This document shows, piece by piece, positions 1-8,728 of a DNA stretch of 64,000 bases. Within the stretch, counting starts at the first letter, position 1. Each line of letters begins with the position of its first letter. The notes beneath the pieces are model-generated. The model worked only from the letters and a program-made list of their open reading frames with translations, searched no databases and had not been told where the DNA came from. The DNA comes from Williamsia limnetica (lineage in GTDB: Bacteria > Actinomycetota > Actinomycetes > Mycobacteriales > Mycobacteriaceae): NCBI RefSeq assembly GCF_003217475.1, contig NZ_QJSP01000001.1, forward strand, positions 1 to 64,000, written 5' to 3'. The translations under genes were made by a program, and so were the position numbers.

Positions 1-89
1 CGGTCCCATTCCGAACCCGGAAGCTAAGCCCACCAGCGCCAATGGTACTGCACCCTAATCAGTGTGGGAGAGTAGGACACCGCCGAACA
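1..89 (+). rRNA. rrf: 5S rRNA, 3' part
   Basis: The first 89 bases match the 3' three quarters of a bacterial 5S rRNA. The conserved CCGAACCCGGAAG block (about 11-23) and the 3' segment GGGAGAGTAGGACACCGCC (66-84) are both present. The 5' end lies outside the window, so the rest of the rRNA operon should be immediately upstream. The exact 3' end is uncertain by a few bases. Confidence 0.93.
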
Positions 90-98
90 CAATTTGCG

Positions 99-145
99 AA
101 TACCCCGTATCCGAAGTCTCGCGACTTCAGATACGGGGTATTTTG
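99..145 (+). terminator. intrinsic terminator of the rRNA operon
   Basis: A long hairpin directly follows the 5S gene. An outer stem of about 13 bp (99-111 with 130-142) and an inner 6-bp stem (113-118 with 123-128) close on a 4-base loop, and the hairpin ends in a short T run. It explains why an open frame reaching back to 94 cannot be the real start of the next gene. Confidence 0.9.
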
Positions 146-159
146 CTGTCTCCAGCGCC

Positions 160-185
160 TCAAGTGGGTCAAACGACCCACTTGA
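160..185. promoter_or_regulatory. perfect 11-bp inverted repeat upstream of the amine oxidase
   Basis: TCAAGTGGGTC (160-170) and GACCCACTTGA (175-185) form a perfect inverted repeat around AAAC, 28 bases before the ATG at 214. There is no T tract behind it. Its position between the rRNA terminator and the start codon suits a repressor operator or a 5'-leader hairpin. No regulator can be named from the sequence. Confidence 0.5.
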
Positions 186-213
186 TCGGCCGGAAGCGGC
201 TACGATTCCTGCC

Positions 214-1743
214 ATGTCGAGTTCGCCGCACAACATCGCTTCACCCATGCTGACTGTGTCGTCCTTGAGTCGTCGCCGACTTCTCGGTGGTGCGGCGATC
301 GGAGCTGCAGGGCTCGCCCTGGGGAGCCGCTTTGTTGGATCCGGCGTCGCGTCGGCCGCGTCAGGAGGCAGCATCGGCGCTCAGACGTATGACACGGTCG
401 TCGTCGGCGGCGGGCTGTCCGGTCTCTCAGCAGCGAAGAAGCTCGCGCAGGCGGGCCGGTCGGTGGTGGTACTCGAGGCACGAGAGCGGGCCGGCGGTCG
501 CGTCCACAACATCTCGACCCCGAAACTCGGTGTGACGCTCGACGCCGGCGCGGAGTTCATCGGTCCGACTCAGACGCACATCGCCGCATTGGCGCAGGAG
601 TACGGCGTCGTCTCCTTGCCGACCTACAACGAAGGCGAGAGTGTCTATTGGAACAGTGGGCGGCGTTCGACGATGCCCGCTGCCCTCGGTCTACCCATCG
701 ACCCGGCTTCACCTGAGGCAGCGTTGGCCTTGTCCCAGCTCGAACTCGAACCACTGCTGGGGTTCCCGGTGGGTGAGCCTTGGAAGCATCGAGATGCGGA
801 GTATCTGGATTCGGTGACCTGGCAACAGTGGCTGGAGTCGCGGACGATCTCGCCGACAGCGCGAATGCTCCTGAGCCTGGCCAGTTCTGCCGCGCTGTCG
901 GTGGAGGCGAACGAGTTGTCGGCACTGTACTTCTTCAACTACGTGGCGTCGGCGGGTGACGAGACCAATCCCGGCAGCCTGATTCGCTTACTGAGCACCG
1001 CCGGCGGCGCGCAGGAACGCTTGTTCGTCGGTGGCGCTGCCCTCATCCCGTTGCGGATGGCGAATGAACTGGCTGAGCGGGTTGTATACAACGCCCCGGT
1101 GCGGTCGATCAACTGGACCGATGAGGTGGTGACAGTTGTCACCGACTCGGGAGTCGTGAAGGCGAAGAAGGTCATCGTTGCCATGTCACCGGCGATCAGC
1201 GGCGGCATCGACTACGGCTCGGGTCTCACGCCCGCTCGCGCAGGCCTGCACGCCGGATATCGCATGGGCGCGATCAGCAAGTTCGCCGCCGTGTATCGCG
1301 AGCCCTTCTGGCGAAAGAAGGGGATGTCGGGACAGGTCATCGGCAACGGTGAACCCATCGACGTCTGTTTCGAGAACTATGCCGAGGGAAATCACGTACT
1401 GATGGGTTTCATCTCCGCCGACTCGATGCGTCGCCTAGATCAGGCACCGGACGAGCAGATCACCGCGGAGTGCACCCAGAACTTCGTCGACTACTTCGGT
1501 CCAGAGGCCCGTGACCACGTAGACCACGGCATCTTCAAATGGGACCTGGAACCGTGGTCACAGGGCGGCCCGGTGGCCGTCAGCAGGCCCGGCACGCTGA
1601 CCCGCTACGGGACTGCGCTGCGAGCTCCCGTCGGCCCGGTGCACTGGGCGGGTACCGAGACCTCTGATTACTGGACCGGCTACATGGATGGCGCGGTCCG
1701 ATCGGGATACCGGGCGGCGAAAGAAGTACTCGGCGCACGGTAG
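214..1743 (+). CDS. Tat-exported flavin amine oxidase
   Basis: FAD-dependent amine oxidase family protein, about 509 residues, probably oxidising a primary amine or polyamine outside the cytoplasm. A twin-arginine signal is visible (SRRRLLGG, residues 19-26, followed by a hydrophobic Ala/Gly stretch), then the dinucleotide-binding GGGLSG (65-70) and the ARERAGGRV segment. The C-terminal VHWAGTETSDYWTGYMDGAV matches the family FAD-contact motif. ATG 214 is chosen because the longer frame starts inside the rRNA terminator; ATG 247, just ahead of the Tat motif, is equally possible. The substrate cannot be read from sequence. It stands alone, and a second, unexported amine oxidase lies at 20888-22222. 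Confidence 0.85.
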   Translation: MSSSPHNIASPMLTVSSLSRRRLLGGAAIGAAGLALGSRFVGSGVASAASGGSIGAQTYDTVVVGGGLSGLSAAKKLAQAGRSVVVLEARERAGGRVHNISTPKLGVTLDAGAEFIGPTQTHIAALAQEYGVVSLPTYNEGESVYWNSGRRSTMPAALGLPIDPASPEAALALSQLELEPLLGFPVGEPWKHRDAEYLDSVTWQQWLESRTISPTARMLLSLASSAALSVEANELSALYFFNYVASAGDETNPGSLIRLLSTAGGAQERLFVGGAALIPLRMANELAERVVYNAPVRSINWTDEVVTVVTDSGVVKAKKVIVAMSPAISGGIDYGSGLTPARAGLHAGYRMGAISKFAAVYREPFWRKKGMSGQVIGNGEPIDVCFENYAEGNHVLMGFISADSMRRLDQAPDEQITAECTQNFVDYFGPEARDHVDHGIFKWDLEPWSQGGPVAVSRPGTLTRYGTALRAPVGPVHWAGTETSDYWTGYMDGAVRSGYRAAKEVLGAR

Positions 1744-1885
1744 CGGAGCTCGACCAATTCGCGCGCTGGTGGTTCCGGCGGTTACTCTGGCGGCTGGCCG
1801 ATCGGCCAGGACAGGCAACTACATAGCGTGAATCCATCGGCTCCGTCAACGGCGTGAGTGGTGCGATCGTGACGAAGAGGCAGAC

Positions 1886-3859
1886 GTGAACGACAGAAAC
1901 AATCGTGGTGGCAGTGGACGTGGCAACTCGGGCGGTGGACGACCTACTGATCGCCGCGACGGCCCCGGCGGTCGCAATTTCCGCAACGACTCCGACGCGC
2001 GCCGTGGTACCGGATCCGCGAACCGCCCGCCTGAGCCTCCACTGCCCGACGATGTCCTCCCGCAGGATCTGGACACGGAGGTTCGCCGCGATCTGCTGAG
2101 TCTCGACCGCACCAACGCCGATACGGTCTCACGCCACCTCATCATGACTTTCAAGCTCCTCGACGAGGACCCGGTACTCGCGCTCGAGCACGCCCGCGCT
2201 GCTCGTCGCCGGGCCGGCCGTATAGCAATGGTCCGCGAAGCCGCAGGGATTGCCGCGTACACCGCACACGAGTGGGCCGAGGCCTTGTCGGAGTTGCGGG
2301 CCGCGCGGCGAATGTCCGGCGGGAACGCCTTGCTGCCGATGATCGCCGACTGCGAGCGTGGGCTCGGACGGCCCGAACGTGCGATCGATGTCGCACGCAG
2401 CGAAGAGGGTCGAGCCCTGACAGACGAGGACGCCGCCGAGATGCGGATAGTCGAATCGGGTGCGCGCCTCGACCTCGGAGAATACGACAAGGCGATCGTC
2501 ACCCTCCAGACCAAGGACCTCGACCCAGCTCGCGTCGGCACGGACGCGGCGCGGTATTTCTACGCGTACGCCGCTGCACTGCTCGCAGCAGGCCGGCGCG
2601 AGGACGCGATCACCTGGTTCATGAACGCAGCTTCTGCGGACGACGACGATGTGACCGACGCCGAAGACCGGTTGATGGAATTGGCCGAGCCCGAATCGGC
2701 CGCCGGCGAACCCGACAGCGGTCTCGAGGACGAGACCGAACTGCTTGCTCCGGTCCACGCAGAGACCCCGAAGGCAGTGTCCGAGGTCAGCGCGGCGCCT
2801 GTCACGCAGAATGCTCCGAAACAGGTTGTGCCGCAGCTGGTACCGGCTGCTCCCGCCGAACCCGGTGCGCGCCTGCGGGACGGATACGATGTGTTGCTTC
2901 TCGATCTGGACGGGACCGTGTACGCGGGAAAGAACGAGATCCCCGGAGCGAAGGAAGCACTCGATGCCGGCGAGCAACGCAACTATTATGTGACGAACAA
3001 TGCGAGCCGTTCTCCCGTCGATGTCGCAGAGCATCTGCAAGAGCTGGGTTTTCGGGCCGAGCCCGATGAGGTCGTGACCAGTGCGCAATCGGCAGCGCGA
3101 CTGCTGGCCGAACAGCTGCCGATGGGATCGCGTGTCCTGGTAGTGGGAACCGACGCGCTGGTGCACGAGGTCAGATCCGCAGGCCTCGGGGTGACCCGGA
3201 GCGCCGACGACCGACCGGCCGCTGTCGTTCAAGGACATTCACCCGAGACGGGCTGGGCGATCCTGTCCGAGGCGGTTCTCGCGATCCGTGCGGGTGCGCT
3301 CTGGGTGGCGTGCAATGTCGACGCGACGCTGCCGACGGAGCGCGGTCTCCAGATGGGCAACGGCTCGATGGTGGCCGCCGTCGCGAATGCGACGGGACAG
3401 CAACCACAGGTTGCCGGTAAGCCCGCGTCGCCGCTCATGGTCGACGCCGTGAACCGGAGTGGGTCGAAGACGCCGCTCGTGGTGGGAGACCGCCTCGACA
3501 CCGACATCGAGGGCGCGAACGCCATCGAGGCCGACAGCCTGCTGGTATTGACGGGCGTCAGCACCGTGGTCGATGCCCTCAACGCTCCGGAGGCCCAGCG
3601 TCCGACGTTCATCGCGTCGGATCTGCAAGGCCTCAATGCTGCCGCTGACAGTGTCATCGTCGGCCCGCGGCCCGGTTGGCATGTCAGCGTGCTCGACCAC
3701 ACCCTCACGGTCGTGGCCCAGGACGGCGCAGATCCCGCAGCCGTGTTGTACGCCGTACTGCACGAGGCCTGGTCTCGCGAAACCTCGACGAAGTGGGTCA
3801 TCGAGGCTGCAGAAGAAGGGGCGCAGTCGGCGTTGATGAGCGCCGGCCTGCTGGTCTGA
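1886..3859 (+). CDS. TPR-like domain fused to HAD glycerol-phosphate phosphatase
   Basis: 657 residues with GTG start after GAAGAGG. The first 30 or so residues are Gly/Arg/Asn-rich and disordered. Residues about 45-260 are alpha-helical and resemble a tetratricopeptide-type protein (Rv1691-like). An acidic/Pro linker follows, then a HAD hydrolase from about 330. HAD motif I is DLDGT (340-344), and GDRLDTDIEGA (from 534) is the metal-binding motif IV. The HAD half resembles Rv1692, described as a D,L-glycerol 3-phosphate phosphatase in polar-lipid recycling. In M. tuberculosis the two parts are separate neighbouring genes, so this is a natural fusion. It converges on the next gene with 2 bases between stops. 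Confidence 0.82.
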   Translation: MNDRNNRGGSGRGNSGGGRPTDRRDGPGGRNFRNDSDARRGTGSANRPPEPPLPDDVLPQDLDTEVRRDLLSLDRTNADTVSRHLIMTFKLLDEDPVLALEHARAARRRAGRIAMVREAAGIAAYTAHEWAEALSELRAARRMSGGNALLPMIADCERGLGRPERAIDVARSEEGRALTDEDAAEMRIVESGARLDLGEYDKAIVTLQTKDLDPARVGTDAARYFYAYAAALLAAGRREDAITWFMNAASADDDDVTDAEDRLMELAEPESAAGEPDSGLEDETELLAPVHAETPKAVSEVSAAPVTQNAPKQVVPQLVPAAPAEPGARLRDGYDVLLLDLDGTVYAGKNEIPGAKEALDAGEQRNYYVTNNASRSPVDVAEHLQELGFRAEPDEVVTSAQSAARLLAEQLPMGSRVLVVGTDALVHEVRSAGLGVTRSADDRPAAVVQGHSPETGWAILSEAVLAIRAGALWVACNVDATLPTERGLQMGNGSMVAAVANATGQQPQVAGKPASPLMVDAVNRSGSKTPLVVGDRLDTDIEGANAIEADSLLVLTGVSTVVDALNAPEAQRPTFIASDLQGLNAAADSVIVGPRPGWHVSVLDHTLTVVAQDGADPAAVLYAVLHEAWSRETSTKWVIEAAEEGAQSALMSAGLLV

Positions 3860-3861
3860 TA

Positions 3862-4710
3862 TCAGCTGCGGGAGAACTCGGACGCCGCCGTGATCTGGGC
3901 GTCTGAGGGACGCACGCCGGTATAGAGGACGAACTGCTCGGCCGCCTGCAACGCGATCACCTGGGCGCCCGTGATCACCGGGCGGCCGTCGAATGCACTG
4001 ATGAGTGGGGTTCGGGCGGGCATCGCTACGACATCGAACGCGGCCTTGGCCTCGTCGATGGCGGCAGGCGGAAACGGCAGACCGTCGGCGTCCGGACCTC
4101 CGGCCATACCCACCGGAGTCGTATTGACCAGCAGGTCCGGGCGTGCGGCACCCAGCTCGGGTTGCCAGGTGAACCCGTAGCGCTCGGCGAGTGCCCGCCC
4201 GGTCTGCTCGTTGCGGGCGATCACCGCGGTGTCGGTGTATCCCTCGTCGCGGAGCGCAGCGACCACTGCCTTGGCCATACCGCCGCTGCCGGAGACAACG
4301 ACCGAATAGTCCCTCGGCAGGGCGCGCTCTCGCAGCAGGTTCGCCGCCGCTTGATAGTCGGTGTTGTAGGCGTGCAGGATGCCGTCCTCGTTCACGATGG
4401 TGTTGACCGAGTCGATGGCCGCTGCCGAGTCGTGCATGACGTCGACGAGTTCGATGACGTCCTCTTTGAACGGCATCGAGATGCCGGCACCTCGAATGCC
4501 CAGGGCGCGGATCCCGGCGACCGCTGCGGGAAGATCCGCCGTGCTGAAGGCCTTGTAGACGAAGTCGATCCCGAGCTCGTTGTAGAGGTAATTGTGGAAC
4601 TTCGTCCCGATGTTGCTCGGTCGTCCCGACAGCGAGATGCACAGCTGGGTGTCGCGTCGTAGAACTCGGGCATCCGGTGCGCCGGCGCCCGCGGTGGTGG
4701 AGGTCATCAC
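3862..4710 (-). CDS. shikimate dehydrogenase-like NAD(P) oxidoreductase
   Basis: 282 residues with the two-domain AroE fold. The catalytic-lysine loop reads GISMPFKED instead of the usual NVTxPxK, and the substrate-domain NTDYQA is kept. The Rossmann glycine loop is SGSGGMAKAV. The N-terminal shikimate-binding SxS segment is replaced (SGRPSNIGTKFHN), so the substrate may not be shikimate; a quinate/shikimate-like or other cyclic polyol acid is possible. GTG 4710 and ATG 4707 are adjacent candidate starts without a clear ribosome site. It is divergent from the 4744 gene with 33 bases between starts and convergent with the HAD gene. It interrupts the otherwise rightward core cluster. Confidence 0.75.
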   Translation of the reverse strand: MMTSTTAGAGAPDARVLRRDTQLCISLSGRPSNIGTKFHNYLYNELGIDFVYKAFSTADLPAAVAGIRALGIRGAGISMPFKEDVIELVDVMHDSAAAIDSVNTIVNEDGILHAYNTDYQAAANLLRERALPRDYSVVVSGSGGMAKAVVAALRDEGYTDTAVIARNEQTGRALAERYGFTWQPELGAARPDLLVNTTPVGMAGGPDADGLPFPPAAIDEAKAAFDVVAMPARTPLISAFDGRPVITGAQVIALQAAEQFVLYTGVRPSDAQITAASEFSRS

Positions 4711-4743
4711 TAGACGCTAACAATCGACTAGCCTTGGCAGGCA

Positions 4744-5016
4744 ATGAACCAACCTCTGCCCGGACCCCGCCCGACACCCGGTCCGGTCCCCGGACCCCGC
4801 CCCACCGCGCCGCTCGACGAGTCGGCCCACACCGTGGATCCCGATGAGATCCGGCGCCAGGTTTCCGAGCTGCTGGAACAGGCCGACGACATCGCGGCAG
4901 CGGTCGGGGACACCGCCGACAGTGAGGCGCTCGCGCGCCTGGCCCGTCAGGCCCACCTGCTCGAGAAGGCGCACGCAGTTCTCACCGATGCCCTGGAGAA
5001 GGTCGACCGTGCCTGA
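4744..5016 (+). CDS. small helical protein of the tlyA cluster
   Basis: 90 residues. The first 30 are Pro/Gly-rich (repeats of PGPRPT), the rest a single amphipathic helical region with heptad-like spacing (residues 31-90). It occupies the place of Rv1693 in M. tuberculosis, between the HAD gene and tlyA, and looks like that small conserved protein of unknown function. It is probably the first gene of the rightward tlyA-nadK-recN operon, 44 bases before tlyA. No catalytic motif or membrane segment is visible. Confidence 0.75.
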   Translation: MNQPLPGPRPTPGPVPGPRPTAPLDESAHTVDPDEIRRQVSELLEQADDIAAAVGDTADSEALARLARQAHLLEKAHAVLTDALEKVDRA

Positions 5017-5060
5017 GTCCGTGCAATCGAGAGGACCGGGCGCGCGACGTCGTCCACGTC

Positions 5061-5879
5061 ATGGCGCGTAGAGCCCGCCTCGACGCCGAGCTGGTGCGCC
5101 GCGGCGAAGCGCGGTCGCGGGACCACGCTCGCGAACTCATCGAATCGGGTCGGGTGAAGGTCAATGGCACCGTCGCGAGTAAACCGGCCACCAACGTCGA
5201 TCTCGGTGCGCCGATCGTGGTGGCCGAGGGCGACGACGAGGGGTGGGCCTCCCGGGGCGCTCACAAGTTGCTCGGCGCCCTCGCTGCATTCGAGCCGCAG
5301 GGCGTCAGCGTGGCGGGGCGGCGCTGCCTCGATGCCGGCGCATCGACGGGCGGATTCACCGATGTCCTGCTGCGTCGCGACGCCCAGCAGGTGGTGGCGG
5401 TCGACGTCGGGTACGGCCAGCTGATCTGGCGGCTGCAGAACGACGACCGCGTCGAGATCCACGACCGGACCAATGTGCGGAGCCTGACTGCCGACCAGAT
5501 CGGGGGTCCGGTGGACCTGGTGGTCGCCGACTTGTCGTTCATCTCCCTTAACCTTGTCCTCGAGGCGTTCGCCAACTGTGCGAAGCCCGGCGCAGACCTA
5601 CTACCGATGGTCAAGCCGCAGTTCGAGGTCGGCAAGGATCGGGTGGGATCGGGGGGTGTGGTGCGCAGCGGTGAGTTGCGGGCCGAAGCGGTGACCGCGG
5701 TGGCCGAGACCGCCGCGACCTACGGGCTCGCGACGCTCGGTGCGGTGGCGAGCCCATTGCCCGGCCCTTCCGGCAATGTTGAATACTTTCTCTGGCTGCG
5801 GAAACAGCCGGAACCGGCATCGGTGGACGACACTGTGCGGGCAGCGATAGCGGACGCGATCGAGAAAGGGCCCCAGTGA
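5061..5879 (+). CDS. tlyA: TlyA 2'-O-ribose rRNA methyltransferase
   Basis: 272 residues. TlyA proteins 2'-O-methylate C1409 of 16S and C1920 of 23S rRNA, which is needed for capreomycin sensitivity in mycobacteria. An S4 RNA-binding domain covers about 1-65 (RLDAELVRRGEARSRDHARE), and an FtsJ-like methyltransferase follows. The SAM loop DAGASTGGFTDVLL starts near residue 90; VVADLSFISLN, MVKPQFEVG and NVEYFLWL supply the catalytic Asp, Lys and Glu. The length is normal. The stop overlaps the nadK start by 4 bases (GTGA), so the two are translationally coupled. Confidence 0.95.
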   Translation: MARRARLDAELVRRGEARSRDHARELIESGRVKVNGTVASKPATNVDLGAPIVVAEGDDEGWASRGAHKLLGALAAFEPQGVSVAGRRCLDAGASTGGFTDVLLRRDAQQVVAVDVGYGQLIWRLQNDDRVEIHDRTNVRSLTADQIGGPVDLVVADLSFISLNLVLEAFANCAKPGADLLPMVKPQFEVGKDRVGSGGVVRSGELRAEAVTAVAETAATYGLATLGAVASPLPGPSGNVEYFLWLRKQPEPASVDDTVRAAIADAIEKGPQ

Positions 5880-6865
5880 CGAACCCAGTGGGTGGCACGG
5901 CTTCGACGGCGGGGCATCAGGGACGGGAGTTCCTTGTGGTCGCTCACACCGGCCGGGACAACGTCCACGAGACGATGGCCGTCATCGCGCGGTCATGTGC
6001 CGAAGCCGGGATCGCCCTTCGGGTAGTCGATCACGACACGATGCCCAGTCATCCGGGCCCGCAGTATCTGAGCACGGTGTATCCGCTGGATCCGGCGGAG
6101 TTGCGCGAGATCGGTGCCGATGTCGCAGTGACGGCAGGGAACGAAACCTCCGCGGCCGGATGTGAGGTGGTCATCGTGCTCGGCGGTGACGGGACCTTCC
6201 TGCGCGCCGCCGAGCTCGCCCACCCCGTCGAGGTGCCGGTGCTGGGTATCAACTTGGGTCACATCGGATTTCTGGCCGAAGCAGAAGCAAACCGCGTCGA
6301 CGAGGTGATGGCCAAGCTCGTCAACCACGACTACGAGGTCGAGGATCGCATGACGCTCGACATCACCGTGCATGTCGACGGACAGGTGGTGGCGAAGAGC
6401 TGGGCGCTGAACGAGGCCAGCATCCAGAACTTGTCGCGGCAGGGGGTGTTGGAGCTGATCACCGAGGTGGACGGCCGGCCGGTCTCCGCCTTCGGCGCCG
6501 ACGGCATCCTGGTGTCCACTCCGACGGGGTCCACCGCGTATGCGTTCTCGGCCGGCGGCCCGGTGATGTGGCCCGACCTCGAGGCGATCCTCTTGGTCCC
6601 GTCGAACGCCCATGCCCTGTTCGCCCGGCCCATGGTCACCAGTCCGCGGTCGCTGGTCGCGATCGAGGTCTTGGCCCGCGGACAGGATGCCCTGCTCGCC
6701 TGCGACGGCCGCCGCAACATCGAGGTCCCCGCCGGGGGTCGCGTGGAAATCGTCAGAGGCGCAAGACCGGTGCACTGGGTCCGTATCGATTCCGACCCGT
6801 TCGCAGACCGATTGGTGCGCAAGTTCGAACTGCCGGTAACCGGTTGGAGGGGAAGGCAACTCTAG
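5876..6865 (+). CDS. nadK: NAD kinase
   Basis: 329 residues, GTG start overlapping the tlyA stop. It phosphorylates NAD to NADP using ATP or polyphosphate. The family signature GGDGTFLRAAE lies near residues 102-112, the NE motif is in LNEASIQNLSRQG, and the glycine-rich TPTGSTAYAFSAGGP follows. A short variable N-terminus (about 20 residues) precedes the first beta strand. It corresponds to ppnK (Rv1695) in M. tuberculosis, in the same order between tlyA and recN. The last base of its stop is the first base of the recN start. Confidence 0.95.
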   Translation: MTNPVGGTASTAGHQGREFLVVAHTGRDNVHETMAVIARSCAEAGIALRVVDHDTMPSHPGPQYLSTVYPLDPAELREIGADVAVTAGNETSAAGCEVVIVLGGDGTFLRAAELAHPVEVPVLGINLGHIGFLAEAEANRVDEVMAKLVNHDYEVEDRMTLDITVHVDGQVVAKSWALNEASIQNLSRQGVLELITEVDGRPVSAFGADGILVSTPTGSTAYAFSAGGPVMWPDLEAILLVPSNAHALFARPMVTSPRSLVAIEVLARGQDALLACDGRRNIEVPAGGRVEIVRGARPVHWVRIDSDPFADRLVRKFELPVTGWRGRQL

Positions 6866-8634
6866 TGCTCGAAGAGATCTCGATCAGCGGACTCGGCGTC
6901 ATCGACAAGGCCGGCGCAGAGTTCCATGAAGGACTGACCGTGCTCACGGGTGAGACAGGTGCGGGCAAGACGATGGTCGTGACGAGTCTGCACCTGCTCT
7001 CGGGTGCGCGCGCCGACGCGGGCCGCGTCCGTTCGGGTCAGAGTCGCGCTGTTGTCGAAGGACGTTTCCGGACGACGGGTGCCGATGCCGCGGAGGTGTT
7101 GGACGCCTCCGGTGCCGAGCTCGACGAAGACGGCACCGTCATCGCGGTGCGCACCGTGAACGCCGACGGTCGCTCACGTGCACATCTGGGTGGCCGGTCG
7201 GTGCCCGTCGGGCTCCTCGGCCAGTTCACCAGTGGACAGCTCGCGATCCACGGACAGAACGACCAACTGCGGCTGCTGCGTTCGGAGCATCAGCGCGACG
7301 CGCTGGATCGATTCTCGGCCGAGGCGATCACGAAGCCGCTCAAGACCTATCGCGAGGCGCGCGAGCGCTGGATCACCTTGGCCGACCAACTCCGTGATCG
7401 ACAGGCCAACTCCCGTGAGATCGCTCAGGAATCGGATCGCCTCAAGTTCGGGCTCGACGAGATCGACAAGGTTGCGCCGCAACCACACGAAGATGAAGAA
7501 ATCGCCGCGACGGTCCGTCGGCTCAGTGACCTCGAGACCATTCGTACCGCGGCGGTCTCCGCGCTCGACGCGGTCACCGGGGCGGGCCCCGACGCCGATG
7601 TCGCGAGTGGTTCATCGGTTCTCGACGGACTGGGTGCGGCGCGGACGATGTTGGAGACCCAAGCCGACGACACGCTGCGGGCCCTGCTGCCTCGGATCGA
7701 GGAGGCGCTGACGGTGGTGGGCGACATCGGGGAAGAACTCAGTTCGTTTGTCTCCGGACTGCCGGTCGATGCGGCCGAGTTGGAGCAATTGCTGCAACGC
7801 CAAGCCGAGCTCAAGTCCTTGGTGCGTAAGTACGCCCCCGACATCGACGGGGTCATCGGGTGGGCGGACTCGGCGCGGTCCCGGTTGGCCGAGATCGGTG
7901 ACTCGTCCGAGTCGCTCGACGAGCTCGCGGTCCGCGTCACCGCCGCACGCGAGGACGTCGCCGCCGCGGCCGTGAAACTGACCAAGGTGCGCGTCAAGGC
8001 CGCCAAATCGCTTGCTTCCAAGGTGAGTTCGGAACTCACCGGGCTCGCGATGGGGGATGCACAGCTCGAGGTCTCCGTCGTGCCAGACGACTCGGCCGAC
8101 TCCGGCCGCCGCGCAATCGATATCGACGGCCGTACATTGCATGCTGGTTCACACGGTGTCGACAAGGTCGAATTCGGACTGACCGCACACGCCGGTGCGC
8201 AGGCGCGACCGATTGCGAAGTCGGCGTCCGGCGGCGAACTGTCGCGCGTGATGCTTGCGCTCGAAGTCGTACTCGCCGGTCCGGGCGGCGGATCGACGAT
8301 GGTGTTCGATGAGGTCGACGCGGGGGTCGGTGGCCGGGCGGCCGTCGAGATCGGGCGGCGGCTCGCCAAGTTGGCGCGTGCGCATCAGGTCATCGTCGTC
8401 ACTCACCTGCCTCAGGTCGCGGCCTTTGCCGACAATCACCTGCTGATCGGGAAACAGACATCGGCCGGCAAGTCCAAGTCGAGCCGCGTGACGAGTTCGG
8501 TCGAAGTTCTCGACCGTGACGAGCGGGTGGCGGAACTGGCCCGGATGCTGGCCGGCCTCGGCGATTCCGACACCGGCCGCGCGCATGCGGAGGAGTTGCT
8601 GAGTACCGCGGAAAACGAGAAAACCGCCTTCTGA
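6865..8634 (+). CDS. recN: DNA repair protein RecN
   Basis: 589 residues, an SMC-like ATPase for double-strand-break repair. GTG 6865 is chosen because the protein then begins MLEEISISGLGVIDKA, the usual RecN N-terminus, one base from the nadK stop; the longer open frame upstream lies inside nadK. Walker A GETGAGKT is at about 29-36, the coiled-coil arms occupy about 150-380, the ABC-type signature SGGELSRV is near 450, and Walker B MVFDEVDAGVGG near 479. The His-switch segment VTHLPQVAAFADNH follows. No separate SOS box was looked for because the gene sits inside an operon. Confidence 0.95.
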   Translation: MLEEISISGLGVIDKAGAEFHEGLTVLTGETGAGKTMVVTSLHLLSGARADAGRVRSGQSRAVVEGRFRTTGADAAEVLDASGAELDEDGTVIAVRTVNADGRSRAHLGGRSVPVGLLGQFTSGQLAIHGQNDQLRLLRSEHQRDALDRFSAEAITKPLKTYREARERWITLADQLRDRQANSREIAQESDRLKFGLDEIDKVAPQPHEDEEIAATVRRLSDLETIRTAAVSALDAVTGAGPDADVASGSSVLDGLGAARTMLETQADDTLRALLPRIEEALTVVGDIGEELSSFVSGLPVDAAELEQLLQRQAELKSLVRKYAPDIDGVIGWADSARSRLAEIGDSSESLDELAVRVTAAREDVAAAAVKLTKVRVKAAKSLASKVSSELTGLAMGDAQLEVSVVPDDSADSGRRAIDIDGRTLHAGSHGVDKVEFGLTAHAGAQARPIAKSASGGELSRVMLALEVVLAGPGGGSTMVFDEVDAGVGGRAAVEIGRRLAKLARAHQVIVVTHLPQVAAFADNHLLIGKQTSAGKSKSSRVTSSVEVLDRDERVAELARMLAGLGDSDTGRAHAEELLSTAENEKTAF

Positions 8635-8728
8635 CGGAATGACACGGATGTTACTCATGTGACAAAAGTGGCGTGTGTTACGGCGCGCCTCCACCAAAAC
8701 TGTCGAGTGGTGGTTCAGTGTTTCTCGC

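Noticed and set aside
94-213. Upstream extension of the amine oxidase frame to 94
   Set aside because: It begins inside the rRNA terminator hairpin and lacks a ribosome site; the Tat signal starts well after ATG 214.
3239-4777. 512-codon leftward open frame
   Set aside because: It covers the HAD gene antisense and the AroE-like gene out of frame, is Arg-rich and has no domain; a typical high-GC shadow.
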